Shown piece after piece: positions 27,622 to 40,954 of a stretch of 64,000 bases of DNA (position 1 is the first letter of the stretch; the number at the start of each line of letters is the position of its first letter). The notes under the pieces were generated by a model that worked only from the letters and a program-made list of their open reading frames with translations, had not been told where the DNA came from and made no database searches. The stretch comes from Climacteris rufus. Taxonomy: Eukaryota; Chordata; Aves; Passeriformes; Climacteridae. Where the stretch lies: the NCBI GenBank assembly GCA_013398175.1, contig VZRZ01007703.1:1871604-1935603 (forward strand), in the 5' to 3' direction. Position numbers and translations under genes: made by a program.

Positions 27622-30600
27622 AGAATGGACAGACACAGGCTATTTCACCACTAACTTGAAGACTGAGTATATCCAGTTTGGTAAAAACTCTATACAGCAT
27701 CTTTCTACCCCTCTAGAAGCAGAAATTCTTTAAACTGTTATGTACATGCAGTAGTATGTCTTTGGTTGATCCAAGTTCCCTACAAATTAAATCAATAGTT
27801 TGTCTAGGAAGAAGCTTGCAGTTTTGATCCAGGGCTACATAGTCACTACAGACTAGTCTGAAATATATCTATGTGTTTGTAAATAACAGGCACTTCCCAT
27901 AACTGCAAATCACAAAACCAGAATTTAATAGCATAATGTTTCTTTTTATCCTACTTTTTCTTTTACAAGGTTCTTGTGTCCCATGTTTGCTTCTTAATAT
28001 TCAGCCGCACTTCAACTGAAGTATTTTTATTTTTTTCCCCATTTAAGAATTTAAGAGAAAAAAACTAAAATGCTCCTAGCTGATGGATTAACTCTGGTTC
28101 AAAAACTGAGATGCAACAGGTATTTCCAGTTACAATTGTCAGAGAAAAGTTAAAGAACAAGATTTTTTTAAAGACTGCTCCTTACATTCAATCAAGGACA
28201 TCCAATCCTTATCATACTGTCTTTTAAAACAAAAGGCAGATTTAGCCAAAGTTAGCTTTTTAAAGAATAGTAACAAGATTTTCAAAACTTGCTACAATTT
28301 TAAAAGAAACAGAAGTTAAACAGTTTTTCATTTTACAGAGAATCCTATTTTACTCTTTCTCCCTGGCTCTCACAAAAAAAACCTCAAACTGGAGATCAAC
28401 TGTTAAAAATAGGAAAGAAATTACAGTGCCAGTAAGCAACAGTTTATTATGGGTTTGTGCCTCAGGGCTGAGTTCTCATGGGGATTCTCTAATGTCTAAT
28501 ATGGGTTGTATTTGCATATTAATATTCCCACAGGGCAGAAGAATCTTCTTCATTAGTCATCTGATTTTCACGAACTTCATATGAATTCAGTGTCTCTGAA
28601 ACCTCTTCCATTTTGTCAACCATGGCTGAAATTTGGCCACTGAGGGTAGGGGACAGTACTGAGAGGAAAGAAGCAGCAGACAGGATTGACAGGCATCCAT
28701 AAACAAACTCAATGCCTAAGCTGCACATTAAAAGAACACTTACCTAAAAGCACATCATCCGATCAAGACAATAAAAATTCACAGCTCCACACAGACCAAA
28801 CGAAAGAAAATGGGAATTGAGAAACTCCTAAGTTTAACACCAGTAAACTGTCCCATACCCAACAGAGAGACTAAATCTGAAATTCCAATTTCCTTAATAA
28901 CAATAAGCACTTTACTCTATTCTTCCTTCTCCAGAATGCACTAATCACTACAACATAAAAAAAACCCTGTTTTGATTCTCTGTTCTACCTTAAATGTGGT
29001 CTGTGCTAAAATAATATGCTGTATAACTTGGAAGGTGAGTATTAATTCAACATAACTGAGAGCTAAAGTATCAACAACCGAAGGATTGCACAGATGTTCA
29101 GACACAGGGAAAATATACTATTAAGTCCAGTCAAGCTTTTTGGAAAGTAGACAATTGTGACAGAGGGCACTTTTATTTCCTTGGCTACAGCATACTAAAA
29201 GTTATGTCATTTACCTGTTGATCCAGAAAGATACTGCACTATCTTCTTGTCAAAAAGATAGTTAAAGAACATATAGAGTGGTCACAGGGTTCTGCAGGAA
29301 TTAACATCTTCCATCCTTGTTGACCAAAGAAATCTTGAATTTTGCCTGAATCAGGCACTTCAGTGATAGCCAACTGCTTTACCAGAAACCAGCCCAGACA
29401 CTAAAGCCACTCACAAAAGCACACCTTTTCTTAAAATAATTGCCTGCATAACAAGAGCACTATCATATCTCTGAAGGCTGAAGTTAAACGACAAATGTCA
29501 TATCACTGAAAGAACACCAGTCAGCTCACTGTCTTCCCACAGCACCTGGTATTTGGCAGCCTGAGGCACCGAGCAAGAGAGAGAAAATACCATGAAAATT
29601 GTCTTCACTAGCTCTTTCCAAAACAGCAGATCCCTTAACATTGGAGGTACTTCCAAAACTCAGTTCCCTCTCAATACTAAACACAGCCCTAAACAGGAAC
29701 TTCTGCCTATCTAAAGGAAGTCGAAAAGTGTGTTTTGACCCTTTGTGTTGCTTGTGAGCTCATTCACCAGAGAAACTGTTGGAAGAAATTGGCTCTGTTG
29801 CTTTCCAGACGATCTGTTGAATACGTGGTGAAAGGGAACATGTTGCCCCCTGGCCACTGGCACACGAAAGGAATAGCTGCAAGGATTACAAGTGGGCTCT
29901 GGGCCATATGGTGTGTAGGCTTATTATAGGAATTTAGCATTTTTTAGACTCCTACTTCCCTGTCAAATTGGTTGAAATTAGCCACTGAGCTTCCTCTCTG
30001 AAGACTTTGGAACAAGACTTTGGGAACAACGCGGTGATTGTATAATTTTTTGCTATTGAAAACCAGATAAAAAAGTTACATGAAAATAACATTAAAACTA
30101 TATATCTGCTCATCATAAAGGAAAGAAGAAGAAGAAGTAGTTATAGATGCTTTCACAAACCAGGATATTTACTGTAAGCTGTAGCTTTAATAAATGTAAG
30201 CTTAGCATTACAGAAATGAGCATACATTAGAGCATACAAGCTTACTGCTATGAAGGTTTAAAATAGAGTTCAGAAGCTAAGCCAGTTTAAGCCACATAGT
30301 AGTACTCCATTATCCTTCCAGAGAATGGTACAGAGTACATATGACTGACATACAAAAGCATAATCTTATTTGCTATTTAGCTATTTCTAGAAACCCAATA
30401 TTATGTTAAGATGTCTGCAAATACTAGAAATGCTGTTTTGTCAATGAAACAATACATCAAGTAAAATCATACAGTATTGAGGTCTATACCTGATGAAAGG
30501 CTTCTAGCCTCCAGAGAGTCATATTAGAAATTCAGGTTTTTTTAAATGTATAATGACCACATCTATTCAATATATCAATGCTTTATTGATACGCAGTGTC

Positions 30601-31280
30601 AATAAAGAGGAGAGGATATAAATTGTAAATCGGGATTGTAGACAAAGCTACATGAGCATAGACAGGTGGAGGGAGGTTTAAACAGGGCACAGTTCCTTAT
30701 CCACTGATGCAAACAGCACATGCTTGACATTTCATTTCAGCTGAAAAACTTTCATGTAGCAATCAACTTCACAATGTTATCTATTAATCTGTACTAGTGT
30801 TCTGAATTATTTTAATGGACCTTCAACTGTCTACCAAAATACCTTCCCATACTGTTCCCCATGAAAAGGTGGGGAACTCCACACATTTCTCTTTAATAAA
30901 AACCAAACCCTAATCCTAAAATCAAGCTTGTTTTGGCTTTAACAGGGATTTTGCAATATGCCCTAGTACTCTGCATCCCTCATGGTGAGGGCAGGTAATC
31001 AAGCCATCAATTCATTCAGACTACAAAAAGGTATGTACTAGCTGTGCACTGACCTTCTGGCCTCTGCTGGAACACACACAGGCACAAGTACAAAGCTATG
31101 AACAGGAATAATTTCTGGAGCGTGCTGTGGCCTGATACAATCACTTAGGACCAACTTGGCAACTGAAGATTTCTCAGTTAATGTATGAGGCATAACGTGT
31201 TGCATGTATGTACCTGTTGCAGGCAGCTTATAGATGCCAGGGATAAAGAAAACTCTCCTTTGAAGATAGTTTGGCCAAAT

Positions 31281-31398
31281 GGAAAAAAAACAACAAAACC
31301 AACCCCAAAACAAACACACAACCCTCCCCCCCCAACCAAATAAAGAAGAAAAAACCAACAAAGGAAACCAAAGCACCCCAAAAATGAAAACACAAAAG
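31281..31398. repeat. A/C-rich low-complexity tract
   Basis: About 118 bp nearly free of T on the plus strand, made of AAAC, ACC and poly-C runs (eight or nine C near 31,326). Minus-strand open frames across it (GGGG- and Phe/Trp/Leu-rich) are artefacts of composition. Confidence 0.85.
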
Positions 31399-32768
31399 TA
31401 GAGACATACAACAACATGAGGGACAGCACAGAGCAATTGACATCCATTATATTGTGCCCTATTACTGATGCTCAGGAGAGGCTCAGGAGAAATAAATGTC
31501 CTACAGTGGGAAGGAAAGTGGACAAGAGGTTAATATCAAACACACAGGTAGTTAAATTATGCCTGGGAAGACCATACAGCGTCCAGATTTCCAAGCACCA
31601 AAGGAGCAGACCTGACTTGGTGTCTGTGTAATATCCCAGAGAAAGTTTGAGAGGAACTAGTGCCCATGGCCCCTGAGAGTATTGACAACGAAGGAAGGGC
31701 TGGGAGAGATGAGGAAGCAAGATTTATGGGCTAGGCTGAAGCTTTGGGCTCAAAGTCCAGGTCTGTGTCCTCTGGAGTGCTCCTAGCACTATGCCCTGGG
31801 CTACTGACAGGAGAAATCAGTGAAGAAACCGGTGTAGGGAAGAGCTCAAACTTATTTTGAGAGGGAGAACTTCTGGATTGAATAGAGTTGATACTTGTAA
31901 AGGAGTAATGGAGGAAGGGAGCAAGGGGGACAATCAATCCATGTGCAATCCTTTGAGATGTGGAAGAAGCCAAGCTTACCACTCCATGCATTCATGAGAG
32001 CTTCTCTTTTATTTTATGGGCAAGAAAAACCTAAAAGAATGTTAAGCTTCTCCTATAGACCCTGATCAAATCAGTTCCCAAAAGCAGTAATAATATATTC
32101 TCTCTCAAAGGAAAAAAGTTTGTTTGACTTGGAATTATATTATCATTGATTGGTCTGTTTTAGGTTAGGGGAAAGGCTGGTACGGCAGAGACAATATTTA
32201 CCATGCTCCAACCATATTCAAGGGCTTGGTGAATCTTGAAGCAAAAGTGATTAAGAAATCAAAAATCTCCATGGAAAAACAAATAAGAAATATGGTGGAT
32301 AGAAATGATCTGTTGCTCTCCCTACACACACCTATATCAAAAAACATCCAACAATATTGTGATTGGGACATCACCATACAGAAAGGTATTTTAGGAATCA
32401 AGTAGAGTGAAAAAGATTCCAAGATGATTCCAAGAACTACAACTAAGGCAAAAAAGATAGAAATAAAAAACCCAAAACAGGCAGTTAGGCAGAATCAGCC
32501 AAAGATAGGTGTCCTTATGTCAAGGATAGACACGGAGAAGAATAAATGTTATTAGAATACCTTAATTTATTGACCATGGCTTTTTACTACAAAGCACTAA
32601 TCATAATTATCAGAGTCGAATAAGCCCTTTCTCACTACATGAAGTGATTAAAGTTTGACTTTGCAATGGTGAATACAAATGTAAATGTCTTTTAAAGCTA
32701 AACTACAAGAAAATTAAGCTCAATGAAATTAAGAAATTAACAATAAAGTCTCACACTCTCCATGTAGT

Positions 32769-32809
32769 AAATAAACAAATAAATAAATAAGTAAAATAAA
32801 ATAATATAA
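32769..32809. repeat. (AAAT)n-like run
   Basis: Interrupted AAATAAATAAAT-type tetranucleotide run, drifting to AAAATAAAATAAT. Confidence 0.8.
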
Positions 32810-35800
32810 CACTGACACTGGAGCTATGACACTATCACTGGTTATTTCAGGCACACAAACTTTAATAATTGCCTTCTGAGCATGTTTTTGGTCCACACAC
32901 AGTGAGAGGACAAATATGCTGTGGGGTGGTCAATAGCTCAAATTCAATTTCAACCTGTGGTAAAAAGTGACAAGATTGATAGCAATGTGCCATCCATTCT
33001 CATCAGTCACACTTAGTCCTCAGACTTCTATTATCCACAAATCCTACTATACAATCAAAGAGAAAGAACTACTGAATTATTTATTTAAACTGACACCATC
33101 AATTAGGCTTCCATATAAAAAGTCACCAAACAGCCATTTAAGGCATTAGAGTGTACATTTTGGTAACTTTTGACCAGGTTAACAACCACTCTGATTTGGG
33201 AGAGGGTTGAAAACTCTTCTCAGATATTTTATATCTGAGAAGTTAAACTTGCAAAAGCATAATTTTCTGCCACTGCAAAGTGAAGTCTTGTAATTCAGCC
33301 TAACAAAACCCTCCACTACTCCCTTTTTCTTTTTTTTTCCTTCCCCTTCCCCAGACCATCTTTCGACATAATCCAAATTAAGTCACAGCCTTGGAATGGT
33401 GTTTCCACACTGCAAGGCCAGCAAGAGTGACTATTATCAACGCCAAGAGCTCCAGAAAATGTAATGGGGTCCAGGTGGTATATCTTGGCAGCCAGCTGGA
33501 CTCATATACCAAACCTCTGATCTCTGGGTATAAGCAAGGCCTGCAGCTGCTTTGTTCCCTTTCAGCACATGAAGTCCCTTTTGATTTACACATGATTTCC
33601 ATGAAATTTCTATCAGGTTTTAACATCAGCGTTATTTAACTCATGTTTTAAGACATGTGAATAACTATATTATTGCTGTGCAGAAATTCCAAAATACTAA
33701 CACAACATTGCATTCAGAAGAGTGGGTTACATTCCCAAAACATCCTGTCTAGACAATTATGCAAAACCATGGCCCACCGAGGTATTTCCCAGAGTAACCT
33801 GGTGGCCCTGGCTCTGAGTAAATACAGCCCAATCACAGCTATGAAAGTTACTCTTTCAACAGCATCCAGCAGTAAGTAGGGAAACCTGGAAGCAATCTAA
33901 CAGAGAAATGATATATAACCCCCCACATATATGCCCTCAGCATGGAAAGGTGCCCAGATTGGCAGTTTCTCTTTGGGATGGTGTATAAGACAAAGACTGT
34001 ACCTACAGTAGTAAATTAAGAATGCCAGGGCTGTCTGCTGGCACTAAGGCCAGCTGGCTCAGAACAGCCTGTGTCCATACCCCCTTACCCTTCAGAGTAT
34101 ACAGTTGTTGGATGGGAACGTCTTTCAACCTCCTTTCTCCTCAGGCATGTTCAGAATTTTTTTCAGGAGAATACTGGTGGATGACATCCAAAGCCTTGCC
34201 AGATTGTTCTAGTAAGTAATATTAACAACAACTCTCCAAAAATGCACTCTGGAGTTGTTCATTTTATCCATATAAACCTAAGTGACAAGTCCAGAGGGCT
34301 GAACTCCCCTTTGTAACAAGAACATAAATAAACAAAGGGAGGTAATTTAAGTGCCTAAGACACACCATGAAACACCACAAGAGATTCTTGTTACCAGAAA
34401 TATTAAATTGCTAGTTTTCCTAGTACTTGGGAAGAAAGGACAGAAGTTACCAGAGTTAAGAAAGATGCTCTCAGCTTCAAGTACTCAAAATATTCTTGTT
34501 TGTCTTAATGCTATTGCTATTTTAGGTAATTACCATTAACAAGGAGTACTTTACCCAAATTCTGCAGCAGACAGTGTACAGACTAAATACAACTACAATG
34601 TAGTGGTTGATGTAGATGTAAATTCTTGCAATTTACATGCAACCCAGTGAAGTCCCCATGAATACACTCAGTTTTCTCCCTAATTTCAAAATTTATCAAG
34701 CTCACTTGGTTAATATAGTTTCTTTCCATTTCTGTGCTATGAAAAGGGCACTTCTATGTCACGTGCTCTATTCCTGGCATTTTTAATGATGAACAGGTTC
34801 ACTAACCACAAGGTCTAAATAAAGTTTTTGCTTAAACATACGACTATTTACTACATGAATGTTTATACAAGAGCAAACTGGCAGCAAAGGTGCTCTTGTT
34901 AAATTTATCCTCTGGATTGGTTACTTCAAATTGGATAGCAATTTAAAAGTTATTTTCAAAAGCTTTTTCAGCAATATTTATTTCTTAAATAAGGAATCAT
35001 GTGGCTCTTTAGGAAGGAAAGTATCTCTTTTAAACAGTACTTGGATCATCAGCAACAGGACATCCCTCTCCTACTCTTACCCTTATCTAAAACAAAGTCT
35101 GCCTGCTCTCATTAAACTGTAATTAAATAATAAAATTTCAACTTCAATAATAAAATTACTGGCACAAGCCAATCAACTGAAAATCAGAAGTGTTAACTGT
35201 TAAGGCTTCAATTTATGAGAACCAAAGCTCTGCAGTAACAAGAATGGACCAAACTGTCCACAAACGAAATTCAAATGGTTTATAAAGTTAATGGACTGCA
35301 AGAAACAACTGATTTTTTTTTAATAGATGTGATCAAATAGCAGGAAGAAAGAAAAAAACCCCACCAAAATGATGTAAAAACTGCATTCCAGATTGATCAA
35401 TATACTTAGGTTTAATGTGTAGACCTTTAAAGGATCTCTGAGATTTGAAGTTAGGTTTTGGGTTTTTTAAAAAAGAAGTTCTGAAACAGAAGAAACATTG
35501 TTAAAAAAAAAAACAAACAACCACATGTTCCTAAATTTTTAAATCTTATTCTTGAGTTTTTAAACTTCTAAAGAAATTTCAACACCAAATGACATGTACA
35601 GGTATTAACTCACATGCACTCATTTGACAGACTTTTAGATTATTTGTCAAGCAAAAAAAATCATCACATAAATATTTTTTTAATGTAGTCTGTATGCTGA
35701 ATTAATGTCTCCCAGCCTTTTAGCTACACATCCCTCAGATAATTTCTTCTTTGGTGAAAGATGTTTCTATTTTCCATTTCAGGAATGCCACTCCTACCTC

Positions 35801-37046
35801 TTGAGAATAATTTTCTGAAACTTAGTACAGTGGCGTGTGACCTGACTGTAATGAGCCAATACAGGTCCAAACTTTTATTAGCATATTCAGTGCTAGTTCT
35901 TCATCTAACCTACACAGTGCTCAGTGTGTCATCAGCAAGGCCTTTTTTTAAGGATTGAATACCACTGTGAGGCACTTAAACTGTAAAGTTTAAGCATATA
36001 ATTTACTCCTTTTTGTTGATCTATTTAGTTACTGCTTTTAGAAAGTAAAGGATCAGAATGTTTACTGCTTTGACATAAAAGAATATTTTGAGTAATAAGT
36101 GTGGGAGTTATTTAAACTGCTTGCTGCCATTCTGGCATGCCAGGGAGAGAGTGCTAGTGCAGACAGGGATCCTCCTTCATGCAGACCAGGAACCACACCA
36201 CTGCTAAGAACAGGGGGTTGGCAATTCTGCAGGATGTCTCTGAGGTTAAGTGTTGATTGATCTCTTCCTGTACTTGGGGTTAGATGTGTCTGACTATGTG
36301 AGACAGTTTATGTATTTGGGGGGAATTTAAGTTGCATCTATTTAGAAAGCCTTAAGGAGCTGGCAGATTTTTGGTTTTAATTCAAAAGAAAATGCAATAA
36401 ATGCAAAGGAGTCCAGTAACTTTCATGTGTGTAAAAAAAAAATAAAATTGTTCAGTATAAAGAAGAGTTCTTCAAGACTGTACATACACTTCAGTAAAAC
36501 AAGCAAGTGGAAGCACTTAACAGTGTTAAATTTCACTGTTATTAAAAGACAACAGTCAGCCAATTTAATTTATTAGACATCTAAATATAAAACAGTGCAA
36601 TCCAAGTGATAAAAATAGTTTCATGCTCCTCGAATGAAGCAGATCTGTAAAATTTTCAATCAAAGATTTAATTAGTGAATTTAAATGTCAGGCCAAAAAT
36701 TAAGTCATTTCAAAGAGGGCAAAAGTTGTGCACATCCCTTCCACAGCTTCTCTAAGTTCAACCTTTAGTTTCAATCAGTTCTCTGCAAACACAAGCCACA
36801 TTCTGCTTTAACAAGAAACACTGCATCTGGTTTATCAAGGTATAACAAAAGCAAAATTTGCAATGGACATGCTTATTCATTACATAAAGGTAAACTCACA
36901 GAATGTGAGCCAACCACCACACATTGTCTATTCTTAAACTGCATCTCACCCTCATTGTTTCAGTCCAAAAGAAGTATAGGAACTGAAACTTAGGTCCTTT
37001 CAATGACCTGTCAACTCAAAAAACCACTGGAATATTTATGCTTTTC

Positions 37047-37091
37047 AACAAGAAAAAAAAAACCAAAACAACCCCCAAACCAACAAACAAA
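37047..37091. repeat. A/C-rich low-complexity tract next to a CR1 3' end
   Basis: An AAAACCAAAACAACCCCCAA-type tract lying 12 bp beyond the 3' end of the CR1 at 37,104-37,470. Confidence 0.8.
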
Positions 37092-37103
37092 TTACATTAT
37101 AGT

Positions 37104-37470
37104 TATCACAGAATTCCACAAACAGCTGTGGTTGGAAGGAGCCTCTGGAGGCCAGTTTGTCCAAACCCCCTGCTCAAGCAGGGCCACCTCCAGCCACTTG
37201 CCCAGGACTGTGTCCAGACTGCTGTTGAATATCTCTGAGGATGGAGACTCCACAAGCTCCCTGGGCAACCTGTGCCAGTGCCTGGTCAACCTCACACTGG
37301 AAAAAGTGTTCTGTGATGTTCAGACAGAGCCTCCTCTGTCTCAGTTTGTGCTCGGTGCCTCTTGCCTGTCACCAGGCACATCTGAAAAGAGCCTGCCTCC
37401 ACCTTCTTTATATCCTCTCAGTATTTGTAATTTACTTGGACAACATCCCTCTGTAATTTCTCTTCCTAAC
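37104..37470 (-). mobile_element. CR1 LINE, 3' fragment of a divergent subfamily
   Basis: Read on plus, ATCACAGAATTCCACAAACA and GGTTGGAAGGAGCCTCTGGA match the 3' UTR of an older CR1 type. The rest follows it to about CTGTAATTTCTCTTCC. A 210-codon open frame on the plus strand crosses this element and the A/C-rich tract beside it; it is antisense to CR1 and not a gene. Confidence 0.9.
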
Positions 37471-40400
37471 AGAATTTCATTTTACAGAAGCCGTACAGAA
37501 GATTCCATCAAGAACGATGTTGTACAACATGTTTATGTTGCCTGCAAAAATATCTTTTGGGTTAAAATAAGTTTCCTGTCCAATAAAATAACTGAAACCA
37601 ATAAAACTTGTAGAGGTGAAGTTAGATATGATTAGTTGACATTTCTCCAATCCACTACTTATTTACTGGACTTTCTTTCTTCAGGAAGAACTAAGGAATA
37701 AAGAAGCAAAACAGACACTTAGCTGAAGGCTTGCCTATGAAAAAAATTCCACAGTTCAAGACTATGACTTAAGACTGTTTTTAGCTAAAACAGTCAAAAT
37801 CTGAAAGAACATTTAGAACAAGGTTTACACTGATTCAGTTAAAAAATCAATAAACTTAATATAACCCTAAATAAGACAGCAACTAAAGAATTAAAATCTA
37901 TCTGGACACATTTTAATTAAAATCAGTTTAAAACTAATTCAACCAATTAATCAGTTTTTGTAGCCTGCATATTTAGAAAAAGCTGATGATTCAAGTCACT
38001 GTATCAGGGGTATGAAAGAACACTTAGCAGAAGCTGGAAGAAAAGTGCACAAGGCTTGCAAGCCAACTGTTTTGCTAAAGGGTGGGTGAAATGGTAGGCA
38101 AAATTAATGTGTAAACTCAGTGGAAATTTTAGAACTGAATGGCATTTACTCTCAAAAAACCAATGCACTGTCTCTCCAGCAAATATAAGCAGCAAATTTA
38201 CCTTTTTCTATTTACTAGGCATGCATTTTTGTTTCTTTTTGGTTTTATTTTTTGCTTTAAAACTGGCTTCCAACAAATTCAGCAAAATAGATTGAAAAGC
38301 AGTAACAGGAGCTATTATGCAATTGAGTCTTCTCTCTATTACTTATCACACTGCACTGCTATTTCCGATTCCATTTCACGACAATCGATACAAAGCCAGA
38401 AAGAATGCTTATTTTGTAGCCTTTGTAATTGCTACAAAATAAATGCTGAAGTCACTTATCTATATCTTTGATAAACATCTGATAAACATTTTATTGTTTA
38501 AAAATAACTGTCTTTCTGCCAGATATTGTTTCCCCTTTCATATTTGCATTAAGTAAGCTCTAATTGGTTTGGTAGTTTGTACAGCGTGTAGCATTCATTA
38601 CACTTCTACAACACATCCATTTATCCGAGAAAAAAACCCTTTCACGTATTTTTTCTTAGTAACTCAGTGTAAATGGCTACTAAAATCTGACATTATCAGT
38701 GTCCCTTATGATAAGAAAAATGAAAGCATATCCTGAGGTAAATTAATAACCCAGCTAGACAGCTTCTGTAGTTGGACAGTCTCACATCACTGTGCTACTC
38801 ACTAATCATCTCTGCGTGTTTTCTCTTTGAAACATTCTTCTGTTGCTGAGCTATAACAAACAAACCATGTATGGCTTATTATGCCACTGCACTAACAATT
38901 ATGAGTTGGCCCTTTTCCATTTTGCTTGTTAAAATCTTCATTAGTCATGTGGAAAGCTACTAAGCCATACAGAGTCTAAAAATGTTACAGAAACATATGA
39001 AAGTGTTTAGGACTGAAAACAACCCATTTAAGCATTAATGTATCTTAGCCACAGGACTATAATGTATTTGTAATAACAGCATTAAATTAACAAACAAGTG
39101 GTCTCTTACCAGTTAAATAGTAAACTCTCCTCCTACAAAGTAATAATATGCAAACACCTTAGCCAGGAATTTATGGATTGTCATGGCAAAAATCATTCCC
39201 TTGACATAAACCACTAAGGCAAGTTTATTTTTACTTCTTGAAGTCTTAAAAGTAACAATTCTATCATTTTACTGTTCTTTGTGCAAATTCTTGACATATT
39301 TATAATGCAGTCTGTCTAGTAGAGTTACATCAGTTATTAATTGAGTAAAAAATTGCATCAAATTAACATCCTAAATAATTTTTAAAAACCCCAAACAAAC
39401 AGAACCTACTTCCCTGAAATATTAGCAATAAACAAATCACTAAACATAAATCAGAAGTTTTCATCTGAACCATGCAAAAGTCAGTTTGACAATGTGGGAA
39501 AGAACAGCAGTGAGAGTATAAAGATAGTTACTGCTGTACCAAAATAAACCAAAAATTCTCAAGGCTGAGAGACCCTGCAACCAATAACTTATAAACAGCA
39601 CTGGAGGTAAAAAAAAAAATCCTCTTGGGAGGTGGCAGGTGGAATGAAGTGCATGCATTCTATTCAATTGAAATGATTTGAAATCCACAGTAAAATCTTA
39701 ATTTTGAAGACCCCAGGATGAAAGGGGTTATATCAGTTGAACATAGTCAGTTGGAGATTCTGGCACAGCCCCATCGCTCTCTGGGATATAGAACTGCATT
39801 GCTGCATATAGCTGACCATCTCCCTTAAAAAGCTGTGCAGCTACCAAGGCCACAATAAAATCCAACCTGCTAATTTATAGCAATATTTGCATGTTTCTAC
39901 ACCATGTCTCTGGGTGTTGAGCCATTTACAATTCCCCAAGCCAAGAGGGACAAAATTAAAGTTATCTTTAAAGCTGTCATGAGATATGTGGAGCATGGAA
40001 CAACCTGCAAGCCGTGGTACAGGCTGCAAACCTCCCAGGTGCACCAACAAGGTCAGGTCACCGGGCACGAGGAGTCGTATATAAGGTAAAGGCATCACTG
40101 CTGAAAGCAACCAGCCACATAAAAGAATTAGGATGTGTTGACAAGAGGAACTCAAGCTTAAGGTATTTCCCCTCAGCTCACACATGGGGGAGGAGGAACC
40201 CACTCCTTGGAAGTTCTGTAAACACTCAGCATGTTTTTACAACAGCATCCATTACTGATATTTATACACAGTGATGACCTCATTCTTTAGCACAGTGAAT
40301 CAACATGAGAGGAAAAAAAATAAAGTATTTTGGTTGTGTATTTATCAGCATTTGGGCTCATTTAAATACTACTTGAATAACAATTATCTTTCTCAGCTGA

Positions 40401-40911
40401 GCACAGCATCAGGTTGGCAGACTGTGCTTCACTTCTTCTCAAAGTGACAATTAACCTTGATATCAGTCTGCAAAGTGCTCTGTACTGGCAGCAGAATAAA
40501 ATTATCATTATCATATAAATCATAAAGATTCTACTGAAACTGAGATAGCTGTCATCCCTCAGCTATCTGTATTCAGTAAAGAGCAAGCAGGTTGTTGTAG
40601 AACATCTTCAGAATGCATCACCCTACAGCCACCACATTGTGGGCTTTTGAGGCTGCATTTGTAGCTACCTGAAACCATATGCCCCACATGTATGCCAAAA
40701 GACTCACAGTTAATACACATTATTAATTAAATATCACTTAGGGAGGTTTGTGATGCAAAAGGCCATTATACTTGAATCGTGAATCTAAATCTGATTTACA
40801 CTACAGTAATTCCAGACAAATGAGATTTTCGAGTTGATTATCTAGCTTATCAGCTAGACAGTTTCCCATACCAATGATACTTGTGACCTTATTCTTCCAA
40901 GACTACAGTTT

Positions 40912-40954
40912 ACAAACAAACAAAAAACCCTAACAACAAAAAAAAACCAAAATT
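40912..40954. repeat. A/C-rich low-complexity tract
   Basis: ACAAACAAACAAAAAACCC followed by more A/C-rich sequence, with almost no G and few T on plus. Confidence 0.75.

Larger units (their letters stand above)
24641..37103 (-). other. UBE2E2 intron 3, central part
   Basis: About 12.5 kb of mostly unique DNA. Items of note are an exon-like open frame at 28,519-28,658 (minus), a G/T-rich run at 27,571-27,621, an A/C-rich tract at 31,281-31,398, an unidentified higher-complexity block at 31,480-32,000, an (AAAT)n-like run at 32,769-32,809 and a long pyrimidine tract at 33,322-33,353. No CR1 copy was recognised with confidence. Confidence 0.6.

Noticed and set aside
34140..34210. Possible CR1 ORF2 remnant (TCAGGAGAATACTGG and CCAAAGCCTTGCC)
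   Set aside because: Only short, scattered similarity; could be chance without an alignment.
37003..37635. 210-codon open frame on plus, the longest in the window
   Set aside because: It runs across an A/C-rich tract and antisense through a CR1 3' fragment; no independent protein signature.
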